Shown: in pieces, positions 8,639 to 16,828 of the stretch
Layout of the letters: each line of letters begins with the position of its first letter
Numbering within the stretch: the stretch's first letter is position 1
Assembly: GCA_023249475.1 (NCBI GenBank)
Contig: JAHFCO010000007.1
Coordinates: 18,271 to 82,270 of the forward strand
Length of the DNA stretch: 64,000 nucleotides
From: Bacillota bacterium
GTDB lineage: Bacteria; Bacillota_I; Bacilli_A; Erysipelotrichales; Erysipelotrichaceae
Reading direction: 5' to 3'
Notes under the pieces: model-generated
Seen by the model: the letters and a program-made list of their open reading frames with translations, nothing else
Database searches by the model: none
Told to the model about the DNA's origin: nothing
Translations under genes and position numbers: made by a program

Positions 8639-9112
8639 TTGGACTCGTTGAAAGAATTCGTGTTGTACGTGAATCAAGCGCATGATTTCATCCAGATCTT
8701 CGATCGAAGCGTTAGGAATGGTGTTGAGTTCCCTTCCGCAACGAAAGACCTTTCTTCCGTCTTTATAGACATAGGTATATCCCATTAAGTCATCGCCGCA
8801 TCTTCCGCAGCCGTAGCATCCCGTATACTTCCCATGGAATTCCTCGATTACATTTTTGACTGAAGTATGGAATTGTTCGGAATAGTCAGGCGAAGCGAAG
8901 TACTTCAACCGGAAATCATGGGGATAGAACTTGGCGATGGTTTGGTTCAATGCGGGATGACGAAAGTCCAATCCGAAGATTGCCGACGCTGTCCGCTTGG
9001 GGGTATACCCTAAACGGGTAAGCACGTCGATGATCGGTCGATAGAATGCACGATCGGATTCGTCCTGATTCATCAGGAAGTCTTCGATCAGTTGGACTTG
9101 CTTTGTGTTCAT
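8636..9112 (-). CDS. Unknown protein with a four-cysteine cluster
   Basis: A 158-residue protein that I do not recognise. Its N-terminal 95 residues look like a helical domain. The C-terminal part carries C99-x2-C102-x2-C105 (GCYGCGRCGDDLMGY) and C125 in FRCG, a pattern that could hold zinc or an iron-sulfur centre. The start is supported by AGGAG nine bases before the ATG on the minus strand. It stands alone, convergent with rpoE, whose terminator overlaps its last codons. No function is proposed. Confidence 0.7.
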   Translation of the reverse strand: MNTKQVQLIEDFLMNQDESDRAFYRPIIDVLTRLGYTPKRTASAIFGLDFRHPALNQTIAKFYPHDFRLKYFASPDYSEQFHTSVKNVIEEFHGKYTGCYGCGRCGDDLMGYTYVYKDGRKVFRCGRELNTIPNASIEDLDEIMRLIHVQHEFFQRVQ

Positions 9113-9267
9113 CTTTCATGTCTCCTTTTCCATAGTTCTATACAATTGAAACGATATCCACTAAAATAGAAAGAGAAAGCATGTTTTTAATCTATTTTTA
9201 ATCAACCCGAACGAGGATTTACATCTTCACTTGTTATCATAGCATCAACCAAGGAAAGGGTGAAATC

Positions 9268-9819
9268 ATGATTACCATCGAACAAGTAGAAAAAGTAGTC
9301 AAACATACCGGAGTCACGTACCAAGAAGCCAAAGAAGCTCTGGAAGTCACGGAAGGGAATGTATTGGAAGCCATCATCAACATCGAGAAGCGCAGAGGGG
9401 AAACGAAACAGTCGACCCATGCGAGTCAGAACCGTCAAGAAGAGAGAATGCAACGGGAAGAAAACAACAGCGATTCCCTAGACCAGTTCGTCGAATGGGT
9501 GAAACGTTGGGTCCATCGCGGAACCATCAATAAACTCGAAGTCGTACGCAACAAGAAAGTGGTCCTGGCGTTGCCGGTCCTTGTCTTCATCATTCTGGTT
9601 CTGTTTGTCTTCTGGGTGACCGTACCTCTGTTGATCATCAGTCTCTTCTTCGGATACGGCTACCGCTTTAGCGGACCGGACCTGGAGAAGACGAAAGTGA
9701 ACGATGCGGTGCAGATGGCCAGCGAAGCGACGATCAAGGCGAAAGACGCCGTCGTGAATACCTTCGACGAGTGGTCGAAAAAGGATGATGATGCCAATGG
9801 AAAGAATTCTAATCATTGA
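9268..9819 (+). CDS. DUF4342-type protein with UBA-like N-terminus and membrane segments
   Basis: A 183-residue protein. The first 45 residues (ITIEQVEKVVKHTGVTYQEAKEALEV…NVLEAIINIE) match the UBA-like helical fold of the DUF4342 family. A charged linker follows, then a hydrophobic stretch of about 35 residues (VVLALPVLVFIILVLFVFWVTVPLLI) that would span the membrane once or as a hairpin. It overlaps the response regulator by 23 bases, so it belongs to the same transcript as the two-component system and may act with it at the membrane. GGAAAGGGTG precedes the start. Confidence 0.75.
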   Translation: MITIEQVEKVVKHTGVTYQEAKEALEVTEGNVLEAIINIEKRRGETKQSTHASQNRQEERMQREENNSDSLDQFVEWVKRWVHRGTINKLEVVRNKKVVLALPVLVFIILVLFVFWVTVPLLIISLFFGYGYRFSGPDLEKTKVNDAVQMASEATIKAKDAVVNTFDEWSKKDDDANGKNSNH

Positions 9820-10465
9820 GGATGAATCGAAGATCGCTCGCTTTATCCAGCTTGAATTAAATCACGAAGGCTACGAGGTCGAACTCGCGGCCGACGGAAG
9901 GGACGGGCTTGAGTTACTCAAGACCCGTCCTTTCGACTTGGTTCTACTCGACATCATGCTTCCCTCGATCAACGGGTTCGAAGTCTTGCGTCGATTAAGA
10001 CTGTTTTCTTCCGTTTCAGTCATCCTGCTGACGGCGAAAGACGATGTCATCGATAAAGTCATGGGCTTGGATTCCGGGGCGGACGACTACATCACCAAAC
10101 CTTTCGCGATCGAAGAACTTCTGGCACGCATACGGATGGCGCTACGCAAGCAAAACCGGACGCAGGTCTCTTTACTGACACACAACGACTTAATCGTGGA
10201 CGTGGAGAAATACAAGGCGACATTGAGGGGGAAGGAAATCGAACTGACGAAGAAGGAGTTCGATCTCTTGACCATCCTCCTCCAAAACAAAAACAAGGTC
10301 TGTACCCGTGAAAACCTGTTGGAGCGGGTGTGGGGCTACAGTTACGACGGGACGACCAATGCGGTCGACGTGTATATCCGACATTTACGGGTGAAGATCG
10401 AGGATGAGGACATGAGCGTGATCCATACGGTTCGCGGGGTCGGCTATGTCATCAAAGATGAGTAA
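9797..10465 (+). CDS. OmpR-family response regulator
   Basis: A 222-residue two-component response regulator. The receiver domain (about 1-115) has the acidic pocket (IEDE), the phospho-acceptor Asp52 in LLDIMLP, the switch Thr in ILLTAKD and Lys in DDYITKPF. The C-terminal winged helix (about 125-222) carries LTKKEFDLLTIL and the recognition segment NAVDVYIRHLRVKI. It resembles ArlR/CroR-type regulators. ATG 9797 is preferred over 9785 and 9788 because AAAAAGGA lies too close to those. It overlaps both the DUF4342 gene and the kinase gene. Confidence 0.93.
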   Translation: MERILIIEDESKIARFIQLELNHEGYEVELAADGRDGLELLKTRPFDLVLLDIMLPSINGFEVLRRLRLFSSVSVILLTAKDDVIDKVMGLDSGADDYITKPFAIEELLARIRMALRKQNRTQVSLLTHNDLIVDVEKYKATLRGKEIELTKKEFDLLTILLQNKNKVCTRENLLERVWGYSYDGTTNAVDVYIRHLRVKIEDEDMSVIHTVRGVGYVIKDE

Positions 10466-11939
10466 GACGCAGAATCGGGTCAGACAGAATCCGACGAAAA
10501 AATCGCTGGCGTTGAAGATGAACCTGGCGATGTTTTCGCAAAACCTGAATTTCATTTTCCTTTCGCAACTCTTGATGTTCAGTCTGATCGTATCGTATCA
10601 GACCGTCAAGATCGAACAGAATGCGGAAGCGTTGCTTCGCAATCCTTTGGTTTCAAGCAGAATCGATGAAGGGACCCAAATCCTGGGTTACTCCTTTTTG
10701 ATCGTGGACGGATCGCAAGACCCGCAGGAGAGCGCCCTGCTTGCCTGGATGTTGCCGATCGATGACGCGGAGCGCACCTGGTTCATCCCGAAGACGGAGC
10801 CGAATTGGATCACGCGGTTGATGACAAGCGAATATCAGCTGTTGGTCCCCTATCGTAATTCCAACCTCCTCATACGCTATCCGCTAGAATCCAACATCAT
10901 CCAACTTCTGCAAATCTTGGCGATCCTCTTCGGGATTCAATTCCTCTTCCTACTGATCCGCATCGTCTCGAACTTCGGTCTAGTGAACGACGCCCTGCAA
11001 CCGTTGGCCCAGTTGACGGATTCGGCGGTGAAGCTTCAAAACGAATTGTCGAACGTATCGTTGGCGAAACGGAGTTCGGAGATCGAAGGTTTCGCGGGGG
11101 TGCTGAAACAACTGGATGTCACCCAACTCGATAAACCGGTGTTGGTCCAGAACCAGCAGAAAGAACTCGATGCTTTGACCAATGCGATCAACGATCTGTT
11201 GATCCGCATGAAAGATGCCTATCAATCGCAGACACGGTTCGTTTCCGATGCCTCGCATGAACTCAGGACGCCGATCGCGATCATCCAAGGGTATGCGAAC
11301 CTGTTGGACCGTTGGGGGAAAGACGACCCCAAGACGGCGCAGGAAGCCATCGACGCCATCAAAGACGAATCGCAGCACATGAAGAACCTGATTGAACAAC
11401 TGTTGTTTCTGGCCCGCGGGGATAGCGATACCTTGCTTCTGCAGAAAGAGGCGTTCGATGTCGACCAGCTCATCCAAAGCGTCGTGAAGGAAGCCCGTCT
11501 GATCGATTCGACCCATCCGTACGCGTTCACACCGACCCAACCGACCGGGATGTTCGCCGACAAGCAACTGATCAAACAAGTATTGCGCATTCTATTGGAC
11601 AATGCGAGTAAATACTCCGCTGCGGGAGAAGTCATCCGGATCAAAGTGTCGCATGAGAACCAAGATGTCTCCATCATGGTGCAGGACAACGGGGTCGGAA
11701 TGAAAGAAGAAACGATCCAGCATGTCTTCGACCGGTTCTATCGCGGGGATACGACCAAGGACATCAAGGCGAAGGGCACGGGGCTAGGCCTGTCGATCGC
11801 GAAATCGATCGTGGAGAAACATGACGGGAAATTCGAGATCAACAGCCGCTACGGCGTCGGGACGTGGATCACCGTCACCTTCAAGGATGCCTATCGTCCA
11901 ATCGACGATCTACCGACGAATTCGGGCGAAATCAAGTAA
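10458..11939 (+). CDS. Membrane sensor histidine kinase
   Basis: A 493-residue kinase, partner of the preceding regulator. It has two membrane segments (about residues 19-40 and 145-170) flanking an extracellular sensor of about 100 residues. Then come a HAMP-like linker, the H-box FVSDASHELRTP with the phospho-His at 267, the N-box DNASKYS, G1 box DNGVGM and G2 box GTGLGLSIAK. The layout resembles ArlS. Start: ATG 10458 overlaps the regulator stop by eight bases; an in-frame ATG at 10446 is possible. No signal ligand can be named from sequence. Confidence 0.93.
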   Translation: MSKTQNRVRQNPTKKSLALKMNLAMFSQNLNFIFLSQLLMFSLIVSYQTVKIEQNAEALLRNPLVSSRIDEGTQILGYSFLIVDGSQDPQESALLAWMLPIDDAERTWFIPKTEPNWITRLMTSEYQLLVPYRNSNLLIRYPLESNIIQLLQILAILFGIQFLFLLIRIVSNFGLVNDALQPLAQLTDSAVKLQNELSNVSLAKRSSEIEGFAGVLKQLDVTQLDKPVLVQNQQKELDALTNAINDLLIRMKDAYQSQTRFVSDASHELRTPIAIIQGYANLLDRWGKDDPKTAQEAIDAIKDESQHMKNLIEQLLFLARGDSDTLLLQKEAFDVDQLIQSVVKEARLIDSTHPYAFTPTQPTGMFADKQLIKQVLRILLDNASKYSAAGEVIRIKVSHENQDVSIMVQDNGVGMKEETIQHVFDRFYRGDTTKDIKAKGTGLGLSIAKSIVEKHDGKFEINSRYGVGTWITVTFKDAYRPIDDLPTNSGEIK

Positions 11940-11982
11940 AACCTTCGGAAATTTGGTAAAGTAGAAGCAGCGAGGTACAGGC

Positions 11983-13005
11983 ATGAAAAAAATATTGATC
12001 ATCGGCGGTACGGGGACGATCTCTTCCTGGATCACCCGGCATTTCGCCCAGGATCCCTTATGCGATGTGTATGTGATGAATCGGGGAAGAAAGAACGACC
12101 AACTTCCTCAGAACGTTTCCGTGTTGATCGCGGACATCAACCAAAAAGACCAGGTCGAGGCGGCGATCCAAAACCATCGGTTCGACAGCGTCATCAACTT
12201 CGTTCTCTTCACCCCCGACCAGGCAAGACAAAACATCGAACTCTTCCGCAAGAAGACTGATCAATTCATCTTCATCAGCACGGTCGCCACATTGAACCAT
12301 GAAGGGCATTTGTTATTAAGTGAAACTTCCCCGCAAGGGAATGAGTATAGCGAATATGGGCGAAACAAAGAAGCCTGCGAGATAATCTTTCTCGAGGCGT
12401 ATCAACACGAGGGCTTTCCGGTGACAATCGTCCGTCCTTCCCAAACCTACGGGGAAGACCGGATCCCGTTAAGCATCAAGGGGAAAACCTGTTGGTCGGT
12501 GATCGACCGCATGCTTAGAGGCAAGGAAGTCATCATCCACGGGGAAGGCCAATCCGTCTGGGTCAGCACCCATGCGCAAGATTTCGCGAAAGGCTTCGTG
12601 GGATTGGTCGCCAATCGTAAAACCCTGGGGCAAACCTACCAGATCATGAGCGACAAGGCTCATACCTGGGACGACATTTACCTGGAATTGGCCAGACTCC
12701 TTAAGGTCGAATACCGACCGGTCTATATCCCCAGCGACATCCTGGCGAAATCCGCAAGCTATGACTTATTGACCTCGATCCAAGGGGACAAGCATTTCTC
12801 CTGCCTCTACGATACACGCAAGATCAAAGCACTGTTCCCCGACTTCCACTGTGAAATCGACATTCAGGCCGGGTTGAAACTCTACCTCGACTACATGGAG
12901 GAACATCCCGAACTGAAACTGGAAGACGCCGCTTTCGATGTCTGGTGTGATAAACTGATCAACCGATACAAAGAAGCGACGGAAAACCTGATGGAGAACC
13001 TCTAA
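11983..13005 (+). CDS. NAD(P)-dependent epimerase/dehydratase (extended SDR)
   Basis: A 340-residue extended short-chain dehydrogenase. The N-terminus KILIIGGTGTISSWI is a Rossmann dinucleotide loop; FIFISTVAT supplies the active-site Ser/Thr region and YGRNKEACE the YxxxK catalytic pair, followed by VRPSQTYGE. The family acts on nucleotide sugars, but related RNA-binding proteins (CSP41 type) share the fold, so the substrate is unknown. It follows the kinase by 43 bases with GAGGTACAGGC as ribosome site and may be co-transcribed. Confidence 0.8.
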   Translation: MKKILIIGGTGTISSWITRHFAQDPLCDVYVMNRGRKNDQLPQNVSVLIADINQKDQVEAAIQNHRFDSVINFVLFTPDQARQNIELFRKKTDQFIFISTVATLNHEGHLLLSETSPQGNEYSEYGRNKEACEIIFLEAYQHEGFPVTIVRPSQTYGEDRIPLSIKGKTCWSVIDRMLRGKEVIIHGEGQSVWVSTHAQDFAKGFVGLVANRKTLGQTYQIMSDKAHTWDDIYLELARLLKVEYRPVYIPSDILAKSASYDLLTSIQGDKHFSCLYDTRKIKALFPDFHCEIDIQAGLKLYLDYMEEHPELKLEDAAFDVWCDKLINRYKEATENLMENL

Positions 13006-13008
13006 ATA

Positions 13009-13032
13009 AAAAAAGGACGCGCGAGCGTCCTT
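13009..13032 (-). terminator. Terminator of the heliorhodopsin gene
   Basis: Eight-base-pair stem AAGGACGC / GCGTCCTT with GCGA loop. On the minus strand it is followed by a run of seven T residues, so it terminates the minus-strand heliorhodopsin gene; the plus side has no T-run, although the hairpin also lies just after the epimerase stop. Confidence 0.8.
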
Positions 13033-13045
13033 CGACGTATTCCGA

Positions 13046-13831
13046 TTACATCGGTTGCATGACACCCGAGAAGACCAACCAGGCCAACACGGATTTCGCA
13101 ACCAAACTCAAGACGATGTACGTACGTTCCCCGTACAGGTAGTTCTTCCATTTCCCGACCTTCAGGTACTGAAGGATCATGTTGATGGGGAAAAGGTTGA
13201 AGAAGACGAAGTAGGATCCCACGATTGCATAGACGAACCAAGGGACTTCCGCAGGATTCGCATTCCCGAAGGCGTAGAGGAGAATGATGATCCACGGTCC
13301 GATCCCGGCGACGGAACCGAAGATGAAGGCCGACCAGTCGGTCTTTTTCTTGAACTGGTTGATCTCTTCCATCAACAAGCCGAACCAGTTCATCGAGGCG
13401 TTCAGGAAGAAGATGGCGATCAAGGCACCGATGTCATAGACACCGAACAACTGGGCGATCAACACGATCATCACCGAAGAACTCAGTGCGTATTCATGCC
13501 AACGGAAACGGTTGATCCCTTTCGCCAAATCGGCGTTGTAGATCTTGTTGGTTTTGGGATAGACGATGATGAAGTGGGCTAAAGCGGAGAGAAAGAGGAA
13601 GGAAGATACGGCGATGGCGAAGGGCATGTCCCCGATTTTTCCGGGCAAGGTGACCAAACGCATCTGGACGGGATCGAAAGAGAGGTAATAGGATAGGATC
13701 GGTGTTTTGAAATTCGCGATCTTCTCGATGGTGAGGGCGAAAAACAACATCAGGCTTCCTTGGACGAAATGCAGACTTCCCATGATTAGATTGAATTTAC
13801 GTAGTGATTTAAAGTCGATGACTTTCTTCAT
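13046..13831 (-). CDS. Heliorhodopsin
   Basis: A 261-residue seven-helix protein that matches the heliorhodopsin family along its whole length. Helix 1 has LRKFNLIMGSLHFVQGSLML with His22. Helix 3 has RWHEYALSSSVMIVLIA with Glu113, the expected Schiff-base counterion. Helix 4 has NASMNWFGLLMEE. Helix 7 has SLVAKSVLAWLVF, with Lys246 as the retinal-binding lysine and Ser242 one turn before it. His86 in LSALAHF matches the second conserved polar histidine. Known members bind all-trans retinal, have an inverted topology (N-terminus inside) and a slow photocycle without clear pumping; proposed roles are light sensing, enzyme regulation or transport. No retinal-synthesis gene is in this window. 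It stands alone, divergent from the 14276 gene. AGGAG precedes the ATG. Confidence 0.95.
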   Translation of the reverse strand: MKKVIDFKSLRKFNLIMGSLHFVQGSLMLFFALTIEKIANFKTPILSYYLSFDPVQMRLVTLPGKIGDMPFAIAVSSFLFLSALAHFIIVYPKTNKIYNADLAKGINRFRWHEYALSSSVMIVLIAQLFGVYDIGALIAIFFLNASMNWFGLLMEEINQFKKKTDWSAFIFGSVAGIGPWIIILLYAFGNANPAEVPWFVYAIVGSYFVFFNLFPINMILQYLKVGKWKNYLYGERTYIVLSLVAKSVLAWLVFSGVMQPM

Positions 13832-13871
13832 AGGATTGACTCCTGGTTCCCCTTTAAAGGATTGTATCTCT

Positions 13872-13899
13872 ATTGTAAGGGTTTATGCCCTTGAAACAA
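13872..13899 (-). promoter_or_regulatory. Putative heliorhodopsin promoter with inverted repeat
   Basis: On the minus strand TTGTTT (13894-13899), 16-base spacer, TACAAT (13872-13877). The spacer holds an inverted repeat AAGGG (13877-13881) / CCCTT (13888-13892), which could be an operator. A plus-strand -35 element begins only six bases beyond, making a compact divergent control region. Confidence 0.55.
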
Positions 13900-13904
13900 G
13901 CAAT

Positions 13905-13933
13905 TTGACTTTCTTCGCGTCGGAATTCAAAAT
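13905..13933 (+). promoter_or_regulatory. Putative divergent promoter opposite heliorhodopsin
   Basis: TTGACT (13905-13910), 17-base spacer, CAAAAT (13928-13933). Its -35 box is almost back-to-back with that of the heliorhodopsin promoter. A transcript from here would carry the small frame at 13958 and, by read-through, the 14276 gene. Confidence 0.4.
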
Positions 13934-13957
13934 ATTGCTGTACTCTGACGAAAAGAA

Positions 13958-14113
13958 ATGAAGAAAAGCGATTATAAGGATGTTTTGATCCTTTCCACGT
14001 GGAACCTTACTCATGCAGCAGTTCACAAAAGCATGGATCCTTTCGGAACATTCACTCTTGATCCTCATCGTGGTAAACCTAGTGCGGATGATTCGGAAAT
14101 CATGTTAAAATAA
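13958..14113 (+). CDS. Candidate 51-residue small protein next to heliorhodopsin
   Basis: An open frame from ATG 13958 to TAA 14111-14113 that begins MKKSDYKDVLILSTWNLTHA and is otherwise hydrophilic. It sits 25 bases after a plausible promoter and ends just before a small GC hairpin (14117-14130, CAAGG / CCTTG followed by TTT). There is no convincing Shine-Dalgarno sequence (only GAAAAG) and I know no homologue. It may be a real small protein of the divergent unit or a chance frame. Confidence 0.3.
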   Translation: MKKSDYKDVLILSTWNLTHAAVHKSMDPFGTFTLDPHRGKPSADDSEIMLK

Positions 14114-14275
14114 GCGCAAGGGTCGCCTTGTTTATCGGATGCGACACCATGTCATCATTCTTCTTCCACTCGCATCGATACGCTGTTAGATCGTCGTTTT
14201 CAACGATATCTTTTTCATCACTTAAGGATTATTCATCCCCCCATTCACATGACGGAATCGTTCAACGGAGGAACC
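14114..14275 (+). other. Structured untranslated stretch before the DUF1576 gene
   Basis: No gene is visible. The stretch holds several potential stems: CAAGG-GTCG-CCTTG (14117-14130), GATGCGA (14138-14144) pairing with TCGCATC (about 14171-14177) over a 26-base loop, and ATCGT…ACGAT around 14192-14210. The material between is pyrimidine-rich. It could be a regulatory leader, but it fits no riboswitch class that I know. Confidence 0.35.
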
Positions 14276-15547
14276 ATGAAGAATAAAATCAAAATCGACC
14301 CCAAATACGGACTGATGATCGGTGTGGCGTTCGCACAGATCCTTTTCGGTTTCTCCCAAAACAGCGGGGCGGAGATATTAAGCGGATTGAAATCCATCCT
14401 CACCCAACCCTCGAGTTTGATCAGCGACTACATCGGACTTGGAAACATGGGCGCTGCGTTCGTGAATTCCGGACTGGTCCTCCTTGTCCTCCTCTTCTTA
14501 CTGTCTTTTCTAAAACAAGCACTGAACGGACCCCTGATCGCCGCCCTCTTCACGATTACGGGATTTGCATTCTTCGGGAAAAACCTATTCAATGTGTGGC
14601 CGATCCTCTTAGGAGTTTATGGTTACTCGATCTTCAAAAAAGAGAAGTTCAACAAGTTTCTGGTCGCCGCCTTGTTCGGGACGGCCATGGCGCCGGCGAT
14701 CTCCGAGATCGCCTTCGGGAGCAGCCTTTCCTTGATGATCAGTCTTCCATTGGCCTTGTTCTCAGGCATCCTTCTTGGCTTTTTGATCTACCCTCTCGCC
14801 GTTTCGCTCATCAACGTCCATCAGGGATACAACCTCTACAACATCGGATTCGTCGTCGGGATGACCGGCCTGGTATTTGTCTCGATCCTACGCTCGTTCG
14901 GCTACGTCCCCACGCCGAAACTCATCTGGACGACCGGCAACAACCTCGTCCTCGGTATTTATCTTATCACCTTGTTTATCTTGATCCTGCTTTATGGATT
15001 CATCATCAACAACCAATCGTTTAAAAACTATCGGGAAATCCTGGATCATTCCGGGAAACTGATGAGCGATTTCATCCAACTTGAAGGCTATGGCGTGACC
15101 CTCATCAACATGGGCTTGGTCGGATTGATTTCGGTATTCTACATCCTGCTTATCCAAGGGGATTTGAACGGACCGACCATCGGGGGGATCTTCACGGTCG
15201 CCGGTTTCGGGGCGTTCGGGAAACATCCGAAAAACATCCTCCCGATCTTTCTCGGCGTTCTTCTCGGTTCTCTTCTTAAAGTCTTCTCGATCAATGACCC
15301 CTCCATTCAGTTGGCCGCCTTGTTCGGGACGGCCTTGGCTCCGATCGCTGGGAAGTTCGGATGGCCATGGGGCGTGGTCGCCGGGTTCGTCCATTCTTCC
15401 GTCGTGTTGAATGTCGGTTATCTCCATGGCGGATTCAACCTCTACAATAACGGGTTCTCGGCAGGATTGGTCGCCGCGGTCCTCCTCCCGATCATCGGGA
15501 TGTTCACGAAAAATGAATCGACGGCTACGACTGAAAAGAAATCGTAG
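14276..15547 (+). CDS. DUF1576 polytopic membrane protein
   Basis: A 423-residue integral membrane protein of the DUF1576 family, with about ten to twelve hydrophobic helices and no known function. It is internally duplicated: the N-half segment LGNMGAAFVNSGLVLL…LNGPLIAALFTITGFAFFGKN is repeated as LEGYGVTLINMGLVGL…LNGPTIGGIFTVAGFGAFGKH, and GTAMAP/HQGYNLYNIGF recurs as GTALAP/HGGFNLYNNGF. Such inverted or tandem repeats are typical of transporters, so a transport role is a reasonable guess. ATG 14276 follows CGGAGGAACC; an earlier in-frame ATG at 14249 lacks such a site. Its own terminator overlaps the stop codon. Confidence 0.82.
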   Translation: MKNKIKIDPKYGLMIGVAFAQILFGFSQNSGAEILSGLKSILTQPSSLISDYIGLGNMGAAFVNSGLVLLVLLFLLSFLKQALNGPLIAALFTITGFAFFGKNLFNVWPILLGVYGYSIFKKEKFNKFLVAALFGTAMAPAISEIAFGSSLSLMISLPLALFSGILLGFLIYPLAVSLINVHQGYNLYNIGFVVGMTGLVFVSILRSFGYVPTPKLIWTTGNNLVLGIYLITLFILILLYGFIINNQSFKNYREILDHSGKLMSDFIQLEGYGVTLINMGLVGLISVFYILLIQGDLNGPTIGGIFTVAGFGAFGKHPKNILPIFLGVLLGSLLKVFSINDPSIQLAALFGTALAPIAGKFGWPWGVVAGFVHSSVVLNVGYLHGGFNLYNNGFSAGLVAAVLLPIIGMFTKNESTATTEKKS

Positions 15548-15556
15548 CCGTTTTTT
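15522..15556 (+). terminator. Strong intrinsic terminator of the DUF1576 gene
   Basis: Nine-base-pair stem CGGCTACGA / TCGTAGCCG, eleven-base loop, then six T residues. The 5' arm lies inside the last codons of the gene. Confidence 0.9.
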
Positions 15557-15615
15557 CGTGACTCCGAACGATGGTCCACGGAAGGAAAGAAGCCGGGAAA
15601 CGACATCATCGGAAA

Positions 15616-15624
15616 TGGTATAAT
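15616..15624 (+). promoter_or_regulatory. Extended -10 promoter of the three-gene membrane/adenylation operon
   Basis: TGGTATAAT is a perfect extended -10 element (TG-N-TATAAT). No good -35 box lies 17 bases upstream, as is usual for extended -10 promoters. The start codon at 15647 follows at a suitable distance. Confidence 0.6.
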
Positions 15625-15646
15625 AGGTGAAACGGGGGATAGGGTT

Positions 15647-16804
15647 ATGGTTAAAATGAAGAAATGGATATCGAAGTACGGGTCGTATGTGGTTTCAATT
15701 GTCTTGGGATGGATTATCGGATCCCTGGACAACTTTGATATTTGGATAATGTTCGGCGATACGCCCTTTCTTCTGGTTTTGTTTGTGTTTTGGGGAGTGA
15801 TGTATCTTTTGCTTCTGCTCAATATCTTCATTCACGAAGCCGGTCACTATTTTTTCGGCAGGATCTCCGGGTACACCTTGGTTTCATTTCGTGTCAAAAA
15901 ATGGATCTTCATCAAAGAAGACGACAAGATCGTGTTGAAGAGATTCAATGTCCCTGGGATCAGTGGAGCATGTTTGATGATGCCGCCTCAACCGTTTCGC
16001 GAAGATTTCCCGTATAAACTCTATAACCACGGGGGATGGATATTCAATCTGATCACCTTCGCAATTCTTTCCGTGATTCTTCTTTTCGTACCCATGGGTT
16101 TGGAATTGACGGCACTTCTCTACTTCTTCGCCTTGATCGCCCTGAGTTTGGCGTTATCCAGCGGAATTCCGCTGAAAACCCGCGGCTACCCCAACGATGG
16201 ATACGATACCCGCAGCATGAAAAAGAGTGCGGATTGTCGAAGAGCGTTCTATATGCAGATGTACATCCATGGCGTCTTCGTATCCGGTGTACGTCTTGAA
16301 GACATGCCGGAGGAATGGTTTCAACACCCCGAATCAGCGGACTCATCCAAACCCTTGATCGCGACGCTCGATGAATTCCGCTGTTTCCGCGCTTTTGGTA
16401 AAGGGGAAACGGAAGAGGCGACCCGCTTCGCCTACGAGTTGATCCAGCGACCCGGACTCGTCGAGTTTCAAAGAAACGAGTTGCGGTGCGTCCTCTTGTT
16501 TAACGAGGTACTCTCGGAATGCCGGCCGGAAGTCATCCATTCCCTCTATACAAAACCGCTTCAAAAGTACATTCGGAGAACTTCCTACATGCCCGCCCGG
16601 CATCGGTTGACCTATGCCCTTGAGAAAATCTATTATCGAGACGATGAAAAGGCGATGAAGGCGAAGAAGAAGTTCGAAAAATCGCTGAAGGCCTTCCCCT
16701 ATCGCGTGGAAATCGAAATTGAGAAGAAAGCCATGGAGGAGATCGATGAACGCGCCCTCAAATCGCGTGAGCAACTTTCTCATATAATAATTCAGGGTCT
16801 TTGA
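15647..16804 (+). CDS. Membrane M50-like zinc metalloprotease with cytosolic C-terminal domain
   Basis: A 385-residue protein. The N-terminal half has five or six hydrophobic segments with HEAGH (residues about 65-69) inside a helix, the metal site of site-2-type proteases. A later segment, LSSGIPLKTRGYPNDGYDT, resembles the second M50 motif in which an Asp before Gly completes the zinc site. From about residue 185 the chain is soluble and helical, possibly TPR-like. Such proteins are known from regulated intramembrane proteolysis and from peptide maturation or immunity loci. It heads an operon with a membrane acyltransferase and an adenylate-forming enzyme. The start could also be ATG 15656. 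Confidence 0.7.
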   Translation: MVKMKKWISKYGSYVVSIVLGWIIGSLDNFDIWIMFGDTPFLLVLFVFWGVMYLLLLLNIFIHEAGHYFFGRISGYTLVSFRVKKWIFIKEDDKIVLKRFNVPGISGACLMMPPQPFREDFPYKLYNHGGWIFNLITFAILSVILLFVPMGLELTALLYFFALIALSLALSSGIPLKTRGYPNDGYDTRSMKKSADCRRAFYMQMYIHGVFVSGVRLEDMPEEWFQHPESADSSKPLIATLDEFRCFRAFGKGETEEATRFAYELIQRPGLVEFQRNELRCVLLFNEVLSECRPEVIHSLYTKPLQKYIRRTSYMPARHRLTYALEKIYYRDDEKAMKAKKKFEKSLKAFPYRVEIEIEKKAMEEIDERALKSREQLSHIIIQGL

Positions 16805-16828
16805 TACCCGACACAAGGAGGAATTCCG

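Noticed and set aside
14114..14275. Known riboswitch before the DUF1576 gene
   Set aside because: Stems are present, but no conserved core of a riboswitch class that I know (for example purine, glycine, SAM, TPP or guanidine) is seen.
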